A stretch of DNA of 64,000 nt from positions 705,208-769,207 of the forward strand of contig NW_004797566.1 in the NCBI RefSeq assembly GCF_000002075.1. The letters run 5' to 3'. Under the pieces are notes generated by a model. The model did no database searches, was not told the DNA's origin, and worked only from the letters and a program-made list of their open reading frames with translations. This stretch comes from Aplysia californica (lineage: Eukaryota > Mollusca > Gastropoda > Aplysiida > Aplysiidae). Positions 1 through 10,341 of the stretch are shown piece after piece (position 1 is the first letter of the stretch; each line of letters opens with the position of its first letter). Made by a program: the position numbers and the translations under genes.

Positions 1-1
1 G

Positions 2-80
2 CTTATTTAGGCCACCTGTGGCCTAAATAAGGTAAAGGAGGGGGGTTTAGCTTATTTAGGCCATATGTGGCCTAAATAAG
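2..80. repeat. Two near-perfect 30-bp palindromes
   Basis: Positions 2-31 and 51-80 are two copies of a 30-bp palindrome with arms CTTATTTAGGCCA and TGGCCTAAATAAG. The first has 14-bp perfect arms with a 2-bp centre; the second has one mismatch near the centre. They are 19 bp apart. A weaker version of the same half-site motif recurs at about 901-935 inside the hAT-like element. They could be an end of a repeat cut by the window edge. Confidence 0.85.
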
Positions 81-610
81 GTCACCCTATAAGAAAACAC
101 CAACACCCTTCAGCCACCTAGTTTTGAGAGTTTTCTCCAGAACAGAGGCAAACATCACCAGAATCGTAATCAGATAGCACAGTGTCTACCCAGGACAAGC
201 AAGATGACAAACAGAAAAATAAAAAGAGGAACATAATAAAGGGCACCTTCCAACCATTTACCACTAAGAGGCTTCTTTTCAAGACAGAAACATCTAAGGG
301 ACAGTTGAGATGTGGGACCCTTTAACAGGCACACAACATCTACTCTTGTAGACTTGCGTCTTACAAAAAGCATGGCACTGAAAAACTCTTAGAAAGATAT
401 CACTCCTTCTACCAAAAATAAATCTTTCAAAATGTAAATCATTCAGGCTAGACCAGAAGACAGCATGTGGCAGAACTTTCCCTTGAAACCTGACTCAACA
501 CTTAAAAACCCCCTGATCATTATATGACAGTGGCCATCTTGGTACACAATATTCAAACAGTGAAAACAATTATGTTTGCAACCGTATTGCTATCATAAAA
601 AATATACAAG
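81..610. other. No gene recognised
   Basis: AT-rich sequence. The short open frames here show no protein-like composition or splice context. The final IBTK exon would be expected on the minus strand below 3362, but I could not find a coding signature for it here. Confidence 0.5.
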
Positions 611-612
611 TA

Positions 613-2763
613 CAGTCGAGCCTGTGTCAGCCAGAGTTGCAAGGGAGCCAGTAAAAAATTACTTCTTTGGGGAATTTAGGAGGAAGTTCGGGGCGGGGGG
701 TCAAAGGCTCAGCCGATAGGATTAACTTGGGTTGCTTGTCCAGCTGGTCTGCAAGCAGTGCTCAAAACTCAGACCTGCCACTTTATGAAATCTAAAAATC
801 AGGATCTCACGGATGAAAAAATCGGGATTTGGTGAACAAAAATCGGGGTCAACGACAAATATTCAAGGTGACTGCAAATTACCTAAATATTTTGGGTGAT
901 CTCATTTAGGCCACCCCCTAAATAACCTTATTTAGACCACAACTTGGAAACTCAAGTGTCACTTTTCCCATAAAACTACGACAGCTACAGAGTTGAAAGT
1001 TGGCAAATAGCCTACCTGCATAAAGATAGATAGGTCCCCATGACGGAACCCGATTTTTGATTTATTCCTTTCCTGAATTTAGAAAAATATACATGTATTT
1101 GATAAAAAGTTCCAGTCCTTCTTTGGCCTTTCTATTCTACTGAGAAACGAAACAAATCTGCGTAGCTCTCCTTCACAACGGAAGTTTATTACCGCTCTTC
1201 AACGATCGCCTAAGAAACATGTTTCAAGAGACAGGGTGAGTAATTCTCGAGACTCACCTGTAGTACGTGGAGACGTGATCCTGTGTATGCACACATAGAA
1301 ATGTTTTTAATATAGGGCCCAAATAGAAAAACTTTTTTATTACTGGATCAAGATTTAAAAAAAAAAATTTTTGTTTGGTCGCTAGCCTGTAGAAGTGCCA
1401 TGCCAAGTTTCGTGGGCATAGGTAAATTTGTCAATAATCTAGAATTTCTTTTTAACGCAGTCTGTGGAACATTTGGCATCAGATGTTATTGTATTACATA
1501 TATTTAGACTGTTGAATTCGTTTGATCTTTTCGCCTTTGCTAATGAGATTATGGCGAGTGTATCTTTTTTACAAAAATCAACAATACTGAGTCATATTTC
1601 GCAACGCTCAGACTTTGAATGAACTTTGGTGACCTAAACAACCGCCGGTACTCACACTCACACGATGCTGTAGCTTGTGATGCGAACGAGCGCAGGTTCA
1701 CTGGCCGGTCACGACGACGAACCCGACAAGCTGAAAATCGGACGACGCTTGTATTTTTTTTTTCTTTTACAAGTGACAACACAGTGACAAATATCGATTT
1801 ATTTGCGTGGCCACACAGCGTTTATAATGCACGACCTGTAGTTCACAAATGTTGCGGCATCAGACTATCATTATCACAGTCAAATTTCTGGGTGGTAACG
1901 AAAGCAAAAGTAGATGTTGATTTCCCAATCAAGCCTCAGTGTCACACAGCGCAACAGTTGGCACAAAAAAATCGGGTTACATGTGATCGAAATCGGGAAA
2001 AGGGATGCTTGAGATTTGAGGCAAACAATCGGGATATCTTGATAAAATCGGGATGAGTGGCAGGTCTGAAAACTCCACACCACTCAAGTACTATACTCCT
2101 TGATAATGGCATGCATCAGTCCTACTTAGGCTATCCAATTCCACCAATGCTTGTTTTTCGTTGGACTACGGTTCGACCTATTAAAAACATAAACATTTGC
2201 TTCCACCCTAAGCCTCATCCATCAGTGTAATAAGCACAGTCAGCCAATGCCACAGTATACAACGATTTGAGGAACTCTTTCCTCAGCTGACCATATTATT
2301 ATGATCAAGGCAGAAGACATTGGTCAAACTAATTTCACACCTCTGGCCTCTTGCTACTCATGAGAGTTTCCTTGCTGGAGCGCTACTCGAGCACTTTCAC
2401 AGACACTGGTGATATTTCACAGCCATATACCATCCTGTCCATCTTCTCACATGGATGGGGTAACATCAAGCCATAAATCACATCCCTACTCCCCTTCCTC
2501 GCCTGACGGCATGGCGTAAAGGTTAGAGTCAGAGCCAATGGAACCAAATTTTATAGTTTTTTGTTTCAAATCAGGGCCGAGTTGGCAAAGCATTTTCCGT
2601 TTTGGACAGGTAGAGGCAAGGAATTTTTCTTTTCGTTTCCCCGTTAGATAGTTTTCCGTTTTATAGAAGAAATTAAAAAGGAATTTATCAAGTGGGGAGC
2701 AGAAAGATTCTGTTAAAGCAGGTTTCCGTCTTACACAGTTTTCCGTTAATGCAGGTTCGACTG
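613..2763. mobile_element. Non-autonomous Tigger/pogo-like element, TA-flanked, split by a hAT-like insertion
   Basis: The left end CAGTCGAGCCTG (613-624) is mirrored by the right end CAGGTTCGACTG (2752-2763), and both are flanked by TA (611-612 and 2764-2765). CAGT...ACTG ends with a TA duplication are typical of pogo/Tigger relatives of Tc1/mariner. Without the internal hAT-like insertion it would be about 850 bp, close to the 794-812 bp of the two related elements at 16534 and 17976. I saw no transposase reading frame. Confidence 0.7.
771..2067. mobile_element. Non-autonomous hAT-like element
   Basis: The ends AGACCTGCCACT (771) and AGTGGCAGGTCT (2056-2067) are perfect 12-bp inverted repeats. 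The flanking octamers CAAAACTC (763-770) and GAAAACTC (2068-2075) match at 7 of 8 positions, which fits the 8-bp duplications of hAT elements. Several ATCGGG motifs cluster near both ends. A 145-codon frame at 1619-2056 runs into the terminal repeat and looks non-coding. It lies wholly inside the Tigger-like element at 613-2763 and is therefore younger. Confidence 0.7.
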
Positions 2764-2765
2764 TA

Positions 2766-3362
2766 CAGTAAATCTTGCACTATTTAAAACCTACATGCTA
2801 CAAGCAACTTTTACACTTGCACCATTAAAAATAAAACCTGTGCCTTGCACCCACAACATTGACTTACAAAAATGAGCACTGCATTGTTATTTCTGTTGAC
2901 AGATATCATGCTGATGACTTTCACCCGATATCCTTTGGGAAATTTTGATGGCTCAGTCTAATTGGAGACATACTTGAAAATGGAGGTCCTCCCTCTGCAC
3001 CTTACTGTCTTGAAAGATGCATTAAGCCCATATCATGCATGGTAAGAAAGGAAAAAAAATTGTTTAACACACATAAGAGGACATGTCAACCAGTTAAACG
3101 GTACAAATTGTCAACCAGTTGTTCCGTACATTAAGCTCAAAATGAAAGTTAGAAAATTATTTTCATCGCAGTTTGTTGAAATTCAAATACTAAATGTTGA
3201 TAAAAGCAAGAAAAGAGGAAGGCCTACAACTTTTAAAGGTATGAAACAGTTTTTTCTCTCTCCTTAACAATTTTGCTTTCTCGGCTTGGAACAACTGAAC
3301 ATCCTGCCAACAAAATACAATAGGTCACGAAAACAAAAATCAAAGAAAAAATCAAAACTGAC
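2766..3362. other. Intergenic or intronic AT-rich sequence
   Basis: No coding signature, structured repeat or RNA gene recognised. It would be IBTK intron immediately downstream of the exon at 3363-3551 on the minus strand. Confidence 0.4.
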
Positions 3363-3551
3363 CATGTGGACCCTCTTGGAGGTGACTTTCCCAGAGCTCC
3401 AGCACTGGGACTGACTGACCCGGCTGATGTCTTCCTGGATCCAGGGGGCGGAGCTCTCTCTGTGGGGGAGAGGCTTGGGTGGATGGATACCTTGCCCTCT
3501 TCCAAAAGCATCAGGTCTCGGAAAGACTTGACCACTCCACTGATTGAATTC
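3363..3551 (-). CDS. IBTK: IBTK C-terminal exon (SFRDLMLLEE motif)
   Basis: A 189-bp exon entered by one base completing a split TGG codon and left with two bases of the next. On the minus strand it is preceded by a pyrimidine-rich tract ending TCTCTTCAG and followed by donor GTCAGT. The 62 whole codons are Ser/Pro-rich, with the key motif KSFRDLMLLEEGK near the start. From memory, vertebrate IBTK has a closely similar KSFRDFLLEEKK motif in its C-terminal tail, also preceded by an A/P-W residue pair; here the Trp is built across the splice from 5731. This part of IBTK is disordered and its exact role is unknown to me; the protein as a whole is a CUL3 partner and an inhibitor of BTK. More 3' exon(s) should lie below position 1. 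Confidence 0.75.
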
Positions 3552-3653
3552 CTGAAGAGATAAGATACACAACACGCCATCAAGATCGTTTCGTCTTCTT
3601 AGCTATATTATATCAATAATCTTTCCAAAAGTCTTTTTTAGTTCTAGGAAGAG

Positions 3654-3700
3654 TTTTATGGCACTTGCAACACAATAAGGTCATATAAGTGCCTAAGATT
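3654..3700. repeat. Solitary copy of the family 1 LINE 3' hairpin
   Basis: The segment reads TTTTATGGCACTTGCAAC then ATAAGGTCATATAAGTGCC, matching the conserved 3' end of the family 1 LINEs (TTTTACGGCGCTCGCAAC ... GGTCATATGAGCGC). The stem here is GGCACTT (3660-3666) with AAGTGCC (3687-3693). Two stem positions differ from the LINE stem, but both partners have changed so pairing is kept. No LINE coding sequence adjoins it, so it could be a SINE-like remnant or a severely 5'-truncated LINE. Confidence 0.6.
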
Positions 3701-3769
3701 AGAGGTGTTGAAAGAGAGTAACAAACATAAAAAAGGAGGAGAGATAAAGACGATAGTTGTTTAATAGGA

Positions 3770-3948
3770 CTGTCCGCAAGGTTTTCTGCAAAACAAAATC
3801 TGAAATTATGCAAACTGAGCCCAAAAATGTGAAATTATGCGATTCTGTTAATTTTAACAAAGAACGATAAAGGAAAATAATCAGAAATGATGCAAAAAAT
3901 GATCAAATTTTGCTAAATTATGTGGGGTGCATAAAACCACGGGGACAG
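3770..3948. mobile_element. MITE, CTGTCCCCG family, copy 1
   Basis: A 179-bp element with ends CTGTCC and GGACAG and a flanking 6-bp direct repeat ATAGGA (3764-3769 and 3949-3954). Its interior (AAATTATGC motifs, a TGAGCCC core) matches the copy at 12865-13034 in the opposite orientation. No coding capacity. The 6-bp duplication does not fit the common superfamilies cleanly, so I leave it unassigned. Confidence 0.75.
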
Positions 3949-3954
3949 ATAGGA

Positions 3955-4395
3955 AAGAAGGAACAAACCACACCAGAGCACCCACCAACCACCCACTCCA
4001 AAAGTCTTTTAGCACAAACTGCAGGGGGGGGGGGGGGGGGGTATGTCTTGTATTTGTATATTATTGTTAATAATTTGTGCCCGCACCTGTACAAAGTATA
4101 TCTTTTTGTAGGCAGGCTTCTTCACCCCTGCCTGTCAGGGCCAAACCAGACTGAGACAGATACAACATCCCAACACACATTCGAAGATACCTAATAAACA
4201 AAACATACTTCCCCACACAGAAATCAAACCAACGTCTTATGAGAACACTGCCTTTATACCACAGATGTTGCAGAGTTAGAATTAATAGAAAATATAGAAA
4301 AACAGCGAGTCAATACAACAATGACCCAATAGGCCTATAACCAATCTGGGCAATAGGTAATAGGAATGTTGGGAAAAGTAGAAAGTGTAGCATAT
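3955..4395. other. Intronic sequence with an 18-base G run
   Basis: Contains a G homopolymer at 4024-4041. No gene seen. It belongs to the IBTK intron between exons 5731-5889 and 3363-3551. Confidence 0.5.
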
Positions 4396-4406
4396 AGCAT
4401 ATGCAC

Positions 4407-5386
4407 TTTACTTTACTTTTAATTTTTTTTTCTTCTGCTTGTACCGGTGCGTCTGTCTGCAGCAAGGTGAGTGGCCTGTAGGAGGGACATCCCGTGAGCT
4501 CTGAGGGTGTCTGCTACAGATTCACTCCAGCATCGCCTAGGTCTTCCTCTGGCTCTCTAGCCAGAATATTTAATGTTGTACGCTCTCAGAGCTGGATGGT
4601 TTGAGGGCATCCGCGTGAGGTGTCCGAACCAATTGACCTTTTGTTTTTCAATGTGTGCAAGGACTGGTGTTGCTCCTACGGTGTCCCTTATGAATTCATT
4701 TTTTATTGTGTCTCTTCTTGTTTAGTTAACCGCTCTTCTTAAGCATTTCATCTCGAATGTGACCAGTTTCCTCTCTAGAGCTTTTGTAAGGGACCATGTC
4801 TGGCACTGATATGTGAGTGTTGGAAGGAAAATGGCGTTGATGAGCTTCGCCTTGGTGCTCATGGGGATATTGGGATGTTTCAGGAGTGGGGCCAAGTTGG
4901 TAGCTGACTGCGTTGGCTTTCTGGCATCTAGTCTCTATTTCTCTGTGTAATTTTCCATTTTCTTTGAAAATGCTGCCCAAGTATTTGAATTCGCTGCTTT
5001 GTTTTAGTTGGGATCCATTGATGTCGATATCCACTTTGTCTGGTCTCCTGCTAATTGTCATGATTTCGGTCTTGCTAATACTGATCTTCATGTCATATTT
5101 CTCGCAGCTCGCATTCAGTTGGTTCATATGCTCCTGTAGCTGGGTCTTGTTGTTCACCATTGCCAGGTCGTCTGCAAACATGAGTTCGTTGAGTGCCTCT
5201 GGGTCTGGATTGGCCTCCTTTGTAATCTGGCCCATGTAGATCACGAAGAGATTGCAGCCCTGTCTGACTCCGGATGTAACTGGAAACCAGTCCGATGTTC
5301 AACTGGTAGTGCGGACTGCGCTTCTGCTGTTGGCATAGATAGCTCTGATGTTGTCTAGCAGTTGTCCCTTGATGTCGTACTGCTCC
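4407..5386 (-). mobile_element. Family 3 RTE-like LINE, 5'-truncated copy
   Basis: An insertion bounded by an 11-bp target-site duplication AGCATATGCAC (4396-4406 and 5387-5397). The 3' end, at the low-coordinate side, has a tail of AAAGT-type repeats when read on the minus strand. The content is the palm and thumb of a reverse transcriptase plus the C-terminal region. The 5' end is missing, as usual for target-primed reverse transcription. It shares sequence with the larger copy at 15071-20356. Confidence 0.9.
4726..5244 (-). pseudogene. Reverse transcriptase fragment of the family 3 LINE
   Basis: A 172-codon frame with the RT catalytic block ELMFADDLAMV near residues 19-29, followed by the motif KISISKTEIM and the block FKYLGSIFKENGKLHREIE typical of RTE-type LINEs. 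Upstream sequence in other frames (to about 5386) continues the RT with SYIRSQTG-like and RAIYAN-like stretches, so the reading frame is broken at least once. The last third of the frame drifts away from family sequence, which indicates a frameshift near 4880. Non-functional. Confidence 0.85.
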
Positions 5387-5397
5387 AGCATATGCAC

Positions 5398-5730
5398 ACA
5401 CACAAAAAAAAAAACCACCCATCAACCACCTGTTGACAAAACTCACCATTTGACAAAACAAACCCTAAAACAATGGGATTCAGAAAATTTTGATTCTAAA
5501 CATCATTCTGTGATTGACGCACAAGCACAGACACCAATGCACTTAATTATCTAAATCAAAGATGAAAATGCCAAAAAATGCGCATTCTTGACACACACTT
5601 TTAGGTTTAATCACCCCCCAAAAATAGATCTAACAAGAGTAATTGTGGAACAAGACAAAACAAAATGTTTAAAAAAAAAAAAAATTTTAAATTGTGAATA
5701 GTGTTGAAGTTATGAAGATAGTAGGCCTAC
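5398..5730. other. Intronic sequence, no gene
   Basis: AT-rich, with an A-run near 5669-5683. It separates the family 3 LINE from the IBTK exon and shows nothing else. Confidence 0.5.
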
Positions 5731-5889
5731 CAGGGGTTCGAAGGGGCATTGGGCAACTGGCCCAGAGCGGGTTTTTCCAATTCATCTTGAGGCTGACACT
5801 TCTGCTGAGAGTGCCTTTCTCTTGACTCGCGGTTCTGCTGTTTTTTAACATCCTTCCACGAGACACGCCCAGAAAAGCTTGACTTTCTC
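5731..5889 (-). CDS. IBTK: IBTK C-terminal exon (Lys/Gln-rich)
   Basis: A 159-bp exon. Its acceptor on the minus strand is TTGTTTTGTAG before GAGAAAGTC; its donor follows CCCCTG as GTAGGCC. Entry is by one base completing AAG from the exon at 25702; two bases TG remain, to be completed to TGG in the exon at 3363. Residues include RKSSFSGRVSWKDVKKQQN, then a Glu/Arg/Gln-rich stretch and PNAPSNPW. This corresponds in position to the basic KLSQKQRKM stretch that, as I recall it, lies between the DLRTIMEIEE and KSFRDFLLEE motifs of vertebrate IBTK. A second open frame overlaps it (5687-5938) but lacks phase agreement with the neighbours. Confidence 0.75.
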
Positions 5890-6423
5890 CTACAAAACAA
5901 TAGAGTAATGTCATAAACAAACAATATGTGAAAACCAACAGACGGCAACTTATGTTACAATAAAGAAAGCCTTAGACTCTACTCTCAAACCTCCTCTTCA
6001 TGCCCTCCTTCCCATGAAAAAGCAGCTAATTGTGCCGTGAGTGATTTTTGACTGAACTGCCCATTACGCCGAAATCAATTTACTAAGGAGCTGTGTATTA
6101 CAGGTAAGGACATCAACATTGTCATGGGAGATCTAAATGCAAAGGTAGGTTCGGACAATCGTCACTGTTAGGAAATCATGGGCAGACATGGATTAGGGGA
6201 GGCAAATGACAACGGAGAAAGATTCCAAAACTTCTGTGCATTCAACAACTTGGTTATTGGAGGAACAATCTTCCCATATTAAAAAATTCATTAGGCCACT
6301 TGGGTCTCCCCGGAAGGAACAACAGAAAACCAGATTGATCATTTTTGCATTTCCTGAAAGTTAAGACGCTCACTGGAGGACATCCGAGTCTTACGAGGAG
6401 CAGACGTCGCATCAAACCACCAT

Positions 6424-6786
6424 TTGATCCATGAAAAGATGAAACTGAAACTGAGAAGGTATGCACAAATCACAACTGGAAGTCGCCAAAAGTATGAAGT
6501 GAGCCTTCTGAAAGATCCAGTAAAGAAGAATGAGTTTAAGTTGGAACTGAAGAACAGATTTCAAGCCCTTCAAGATCTGGATGACTGTGAAGTAAACGAA
6601 CACTGGGACAAGATAAAACAGGCAGTAAATGCAACTTGCCAGAGCATCCTAGGACCCAAAGTCAACACCAGGAATGAATGGATTCCACAGGGCTCTCTAG
6701 ACAAAATTAAAAGAAGAAGAGAGCTGAAGGCCCGAGTCAACAACTGCTGTACCCGAACTGAGAAACTCGCTGCACAACAAGAGTAG
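6424..6786 (+). pseudogene. LINE ORF2 endonuclease-RT linker
   Basis: The 120-codon frame covers the Lys/Glu-rich linker that follows the APE endonuclease in family 2, with key stretches EFKLELKNRFQALQDL and RNEWIPQGSLDKIKRRR. It ends at a TAG, and the same protein resumes after it, so this is one broken ORF rather than a separate gene. The matching region in the copy at 9604-12704 is AVKNRFQVLETLGED and HKPWISITTLRKIEDKK. Confidence 0.8.
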
Positions 6787-6888
6787 ACCGAAGCAAACCG
6801 GGAGGTAAAGAATTCCATCAAGAAGGACAAGAATACCTACCTGAATGGCCTGGCCGAAAAGGCAGAGAAAGCAGCAACAGACGGGCAC

Positions 6889-7989
6889 TTGCGGATTGTA
6901 CATCAGACAACGAAGACTCTTTCAGGTAGGTTCAGCAAGCCCACTCTACCAGTGAAAGGCAAAGAGGGAAAGACTATCTTCAACCCAGAGGGGCAACTGA
7001 ACCGATGGAGAGAACACTTTGATCAACTTTTGAACAGACCACCTCCAGAAAACCAACCAGAAATTCTTCCAGCCAGAAATAACCTCCCAATCACAACGGA
7101 ACCACCTTCGAGAGACGAAATTGCTGCAGCTATAACAGCACTGAAATCCCACAAGGCAGCTGGTCCCGTCCATATACCATCAGAAGCCCTTAAGGCAGAT
7201 AAAGATACATCAGTGGAAATTTTCCATGCTCTATTCGAAAAGGTTTGGCTAGAAGAGGAAATACCATCAGACTGGAAGGAAGGCCACCTAATCAAGCTGC
7301 CAAAGAAAGGAAACCTCAGCAATTGTAACAACTACAGAGGCATAACACTCCTGTCCATACCTGGGAAAGTCTTTAACAGGATGCTCCTGGAGAGAATCAA
7401 GCTGGCAACAGATGAGAAGCTCAGAGGAAACCAGGCAGGATTCCGCAAGAACCGATCATGTGTGGACCAGATCACTACCCTGCGCATCATTGTTGAGCAA
7501 TCGCTTGAATGGAATTCACCACTAGTGGTCAACTTTATTGATTATGAAAAGGCATTTGACAGCGTGGACAGGGAAACTCTGCGGAAACTTATGCGGCATT
7601 ATGGAATACCTGACAAAATTGTCAAGCTTGTGAAGACCACCTATGATGGAACAAACTGCCAAGTCTTCCACGAAGGACAACTCTCAGAACCATTCCAGAT
7701 GCAGACAGGAGTGCGACAAGGATGCCTGCTCTCACCTTTTCTCTTCATACTTGCAATTGACTGGATCATGAAGGTAGCCACCAGAGGCAAGCGCAACGGA
7801 ATACAGTGGATCCCTTGGCAGCAGCTGGGCGACTTGGACTTCGCCAATGACCTAGCACTGCTCTCACACACATGCTCAGATGCAAGAAAAGACCAAGGAA
7901 CTCAACAGCCTATCAAGGAGTGTTGGCTTACGTATACACCAGGGCAAGTCGAAAGTAGTGAAGCTAGGAAGTGTCAAGCCCTGCTGTGA
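6889..7989 (+). pseudogene. LINE ORF2 reverse transcriptase, catalytic Asp replaced
   Basis: A 366-codon open frame holding most of the RT: the N-terminal block DWKEGHLIKLPKKGN, then NYRGITLLSIPGKVFNRMLL, NFIDYEKAFDSVDRE (RT block A), TGVRQGCLLSPFLF (block B) and DLDFANDLALLSH (block C). The usual catalytic pair in block C is FADD; here the first Asp is Asn, which should inactivate the enzyme. After about residue 330 the sequence leaves the family consensus, which continues in another frame at 7971-8240. Length and motifs fit an RTE-type LINE; the exact clade is uncertain. Confidence 0.85.
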
Positions 7990-8479
7990 CAGTGGAAGAC
8001 AATCCCCTAGAAGAAGTGGACTCCTTTACCTACCTTGGAAGTGTCATCGATGGTAAAGGTGGAACTGAGGCGGATGTAAAAGCAAGAACCGCCAAGGCAA
8101 GGTCAGCTTTCAAGCAATTATCAAAGTCTGGAAAGCAAACAACATCTCACTGCACACCAAGATTTGACTCTTTAATTCCAATGTCAAGTCTGTGCTCCTC
8201 GATGGCTGCGAAACTTGGAAGACAACAAGGACAGTGGTGAATAAAGTCCAGACTTTCATCTACAGATGTATGAGGAGTATCCTGAGAATTAAGTGGCAGG
8301 ATAGAATAAGAAATAAAGAGCTATGGGAAATTAAAGGACAAGACTTATCAAAAGGATATAGAAGTAGACATAGGACTAAGAAAGTGGCGTTGGATGGGAC
8401 ACACCTTCAGAAAACCCAGCGGAAACATCACAAGACAGTCACTGCAATGGAACCCACAGGGAGCACGAGGCAGGGGTAG
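7971..8479 (+). pseudogene. LINE ORF2 C-terminal region, frameshifted
   Basis: Two overlapping frames (7971-8240 and 8192-8479) continue the RT. The first has EEVDSFTYLGSVIDGKGG and the thumb sequence KARTAKARSAFKQL. The second has LLDGCETWKTTRTVVNK and the YRCMRSILRIKWQDRIRN block that precedes the C-terminal GHTLRR region in family 2. At least two frameshifts separate them. Confidence 0.8.
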
Positions 8480-8698
8480 GCCACGAGAGACATGGAGGTG
8501 ATGAGTGGAAAGGGATATGAGAGAGATGAAGCTCACTTGGAACGAGCTAGGAAGGATGGCCCAGGACAGAGATGAATGGAAGGAGCTTGTATGTGGCCTA
8601 TACCCTGCCAGGGGTGAAAGGCATTGATGATGTGTATTACAAGAGAGACAATATTCTTATTTTTTTAATTTGTTTATTTTTTGGGGCAGATCTAAGTG

Positions 8699-8740
8699 TT
8701 TTACGGCGCTCACAACTGCATAAGGTCAAATGAGTGCCCA
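8699..8740. repeat. Solitary family 1-type 3' hairpin
   Basis: GTTTTACGGCGCTC followed by ACTGCATAAGGTCA and GAGTGCC repeats the 3' terminal hairpin of the family 1 LINEs. Stem GGCGCTC (8705-8711) pairs with GAGTGCC (8732-8738) with one G-T wobble. The sequence beyond it does not match the LINE 3' UTR, so this is another isolated copy or a SINE-like element whose other end I cannot define. Confidence 0.55.
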
Positions 8741-9591
8741 GGACACATTAAACATCTGCAGTCGGTAGAAAAATTTTTATTTTGTTCAGCTGGCGGTCAA
8801 AGCATACTCTTATGGATTTTAGACCACCAAAGGATCCTTAACGTGCGCAGCTTGCACACGGCACCTCAGAAATTTTTCGCCCTTGTCAGAGAAAGCTAGG
8901 TATAGATCTTTCCTACCAGAAGATCAGGGGTGTGGCTGAAAGACAGCAGTAAGAAGTAGCCATGGAGTAGCAGTAGAAAGGCTGCAGAAAGAGTCAGGAG
9001 CCCAGAGGAGGGGGAAAAGGGGGTGAGGGGGGTACAATATTCAAATTGATTCTGTTATATGTTTTCAACATCGACATACCGACTGCTTAGTGTAAGACTT
9101 TGCCATATGCCATTTTGAAAAGTGGCATGACGGAGTCTTACACTGAGCAGTCAATCTATATTTGATACTACTGGATAGGTAATTGAATGAACTATCATAA
9201 TGAAGGGACTGTGAAGAGTTTTGTGAGACTATTTAAGAGCAATTATACAATAAAGGAGGATAATAATTGAAAACAATGAATTTGACTAACTTAATGAGTT
9301 TCATCCAGCATACTATCATAATTATCCATGAATCTACCGACTAATTCACAGCAGAAATGTAACTCTTTTTTTTTTTGCAGTCATACTACACAAGCAGATA
9401 TTCCAGCACAGATTTAGTGCAATAATTTTAAGACATTGAAATAGAATCAAAACTTGTTACACTGCCACCCTTAGGATGAGCATAGAGTTGGCAGAATAGA
9501 GGGAGTGAGGAGGCCTAGGGCTGGCAGTAAAAGTCAAGATATTTGTGACAGAAGAAAGTGGAGGTTGCCTGGTGTCAGAGTTAAAATTGGC
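8741..9591. other. Intronic sequence, no gene
   Basis: Mixed-composition IBTK intron. I see a short imperfect inverted repeat around 9068-9150 (CGACTGCTTAGTGTAAGACT and the reverse complement-like AGTCTTACACTGAGCAGTC), which could be a small hairpin element. Nothing else is supported. Confidence 0.45.
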
Positions 9592-9618
9592 AAGAAAATG
9601 TCCTCTCTCTTGCCCTTT

Positions 9619-10266
9619 TTAACTCCCAGTGGAGCACAGGCCATCAACAGCATTACTCCAGCGAAGCCTGCCCTGAGCATCCTTTTCTATCTGTTTCCAT
9701 GATGTCCCCGCTTTTTCAATTTCCGCTTGTACCGCTCGCCTCCATGTCATCTTTGGTCTTCCCTTCTTACGTTTTCCTAGAAGGTTCCACGTTAAAGCCT
9801 GCCTGATGATGCTTGACGGGGGTCTCCTCAGGGTGTGTCCAATCCATTTCCATTTCTTCACCTATATGTCTTCCTTTACTGGCCTTTGGCTTGTTCTCTC
9901 CCACAGTTGAGCATTTGTGACTCGATCGTACCACTTGATCCCCACTATCCTTCGTAGGCATCCATTTACGAAGCTCTGCAGTTTCCTTGCTGCTGATGCT
10001 GTGAGCCTCCATGTCTCTGAACCATACAGTAGAACAGTCTTCACGTTTGTTTTGAAAATCCTCAGCTTGGTGTTCAATCCCAGTTCCTTAGACATCCATA
10101 ATATATTCCTGAGAATGATGAATGCTGCTCTTGCCTTTTGGATTCTGACCTTGATGTCTTCGTCTGTTCCCCCTCCCTTGTTGATGACACTTCCCAGGCA
10201 GGTGAAGGATTCAACATCCGCCAATGGTGCCCCTTGCAGTGTGATAGGAACGTCGGCTGCATTCAT
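9619..10266 (-). pseudogene. Family 2 LINE ORF2, thumb and C-terminal region
   Basis: Frames 9862-10266 and 9619-9861 together carry FTCLGSVINKGGGTDEDIK, the LLYGSETWRLTASAARKLQ block, and then KWKWIGHTLRRPPSSIIRQ and GRPKMTWRRAVQAEIEKAG. A frameshift lies near 9862. The GHTLRR and GRPKMTWRR segments are the typical end of RTE-like ORF2 proteins; their role is not established. Confidence 0.85.
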
Positions 10267-10341
10267 TCGTTAAACTTTCGTTTTATCCGTGTGAATATGG
10301 AGTCCAACACTACGGGAGAAGGTCCTGGGGCCATCTGTTTT

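Larger units (their letters stand above)
6103..8630 (+). mobile_element. Family 2 RTE-like LINE, 5'-truncated
   Basis: This insertion of 2528 bp is framed by an 11-bp target-site duplication TGTGTATTACA (6092-6102 and 8631-8641). It begins inside the endonuclease (motif NIVMGDLNAKVGSDN), runs through a linker and the RT, and ends in the C-terminal GHTLRR-like region and a GCATTGATGATG tail. It is the only long LINE here on the plus strand, antisense to IBTK. In-frame stops in the endonuclease, a stop between 6786 and 6889, and a shifted frame after the RT core show that it is dead. Confidence 0.9.

Noticed and set aside
1619-2056. 145-codon plus-strand frame
   Set aside because: It runs through the hAT-like element into its terminal region, has no domain and an odd composition; it is most likely chance.
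3366-3563. 65-codon plus-strand frame opposite the IBTK exon
   Set aside because: Antisense shadow of a coding exon whose minus-strand splice sites and phases fit.
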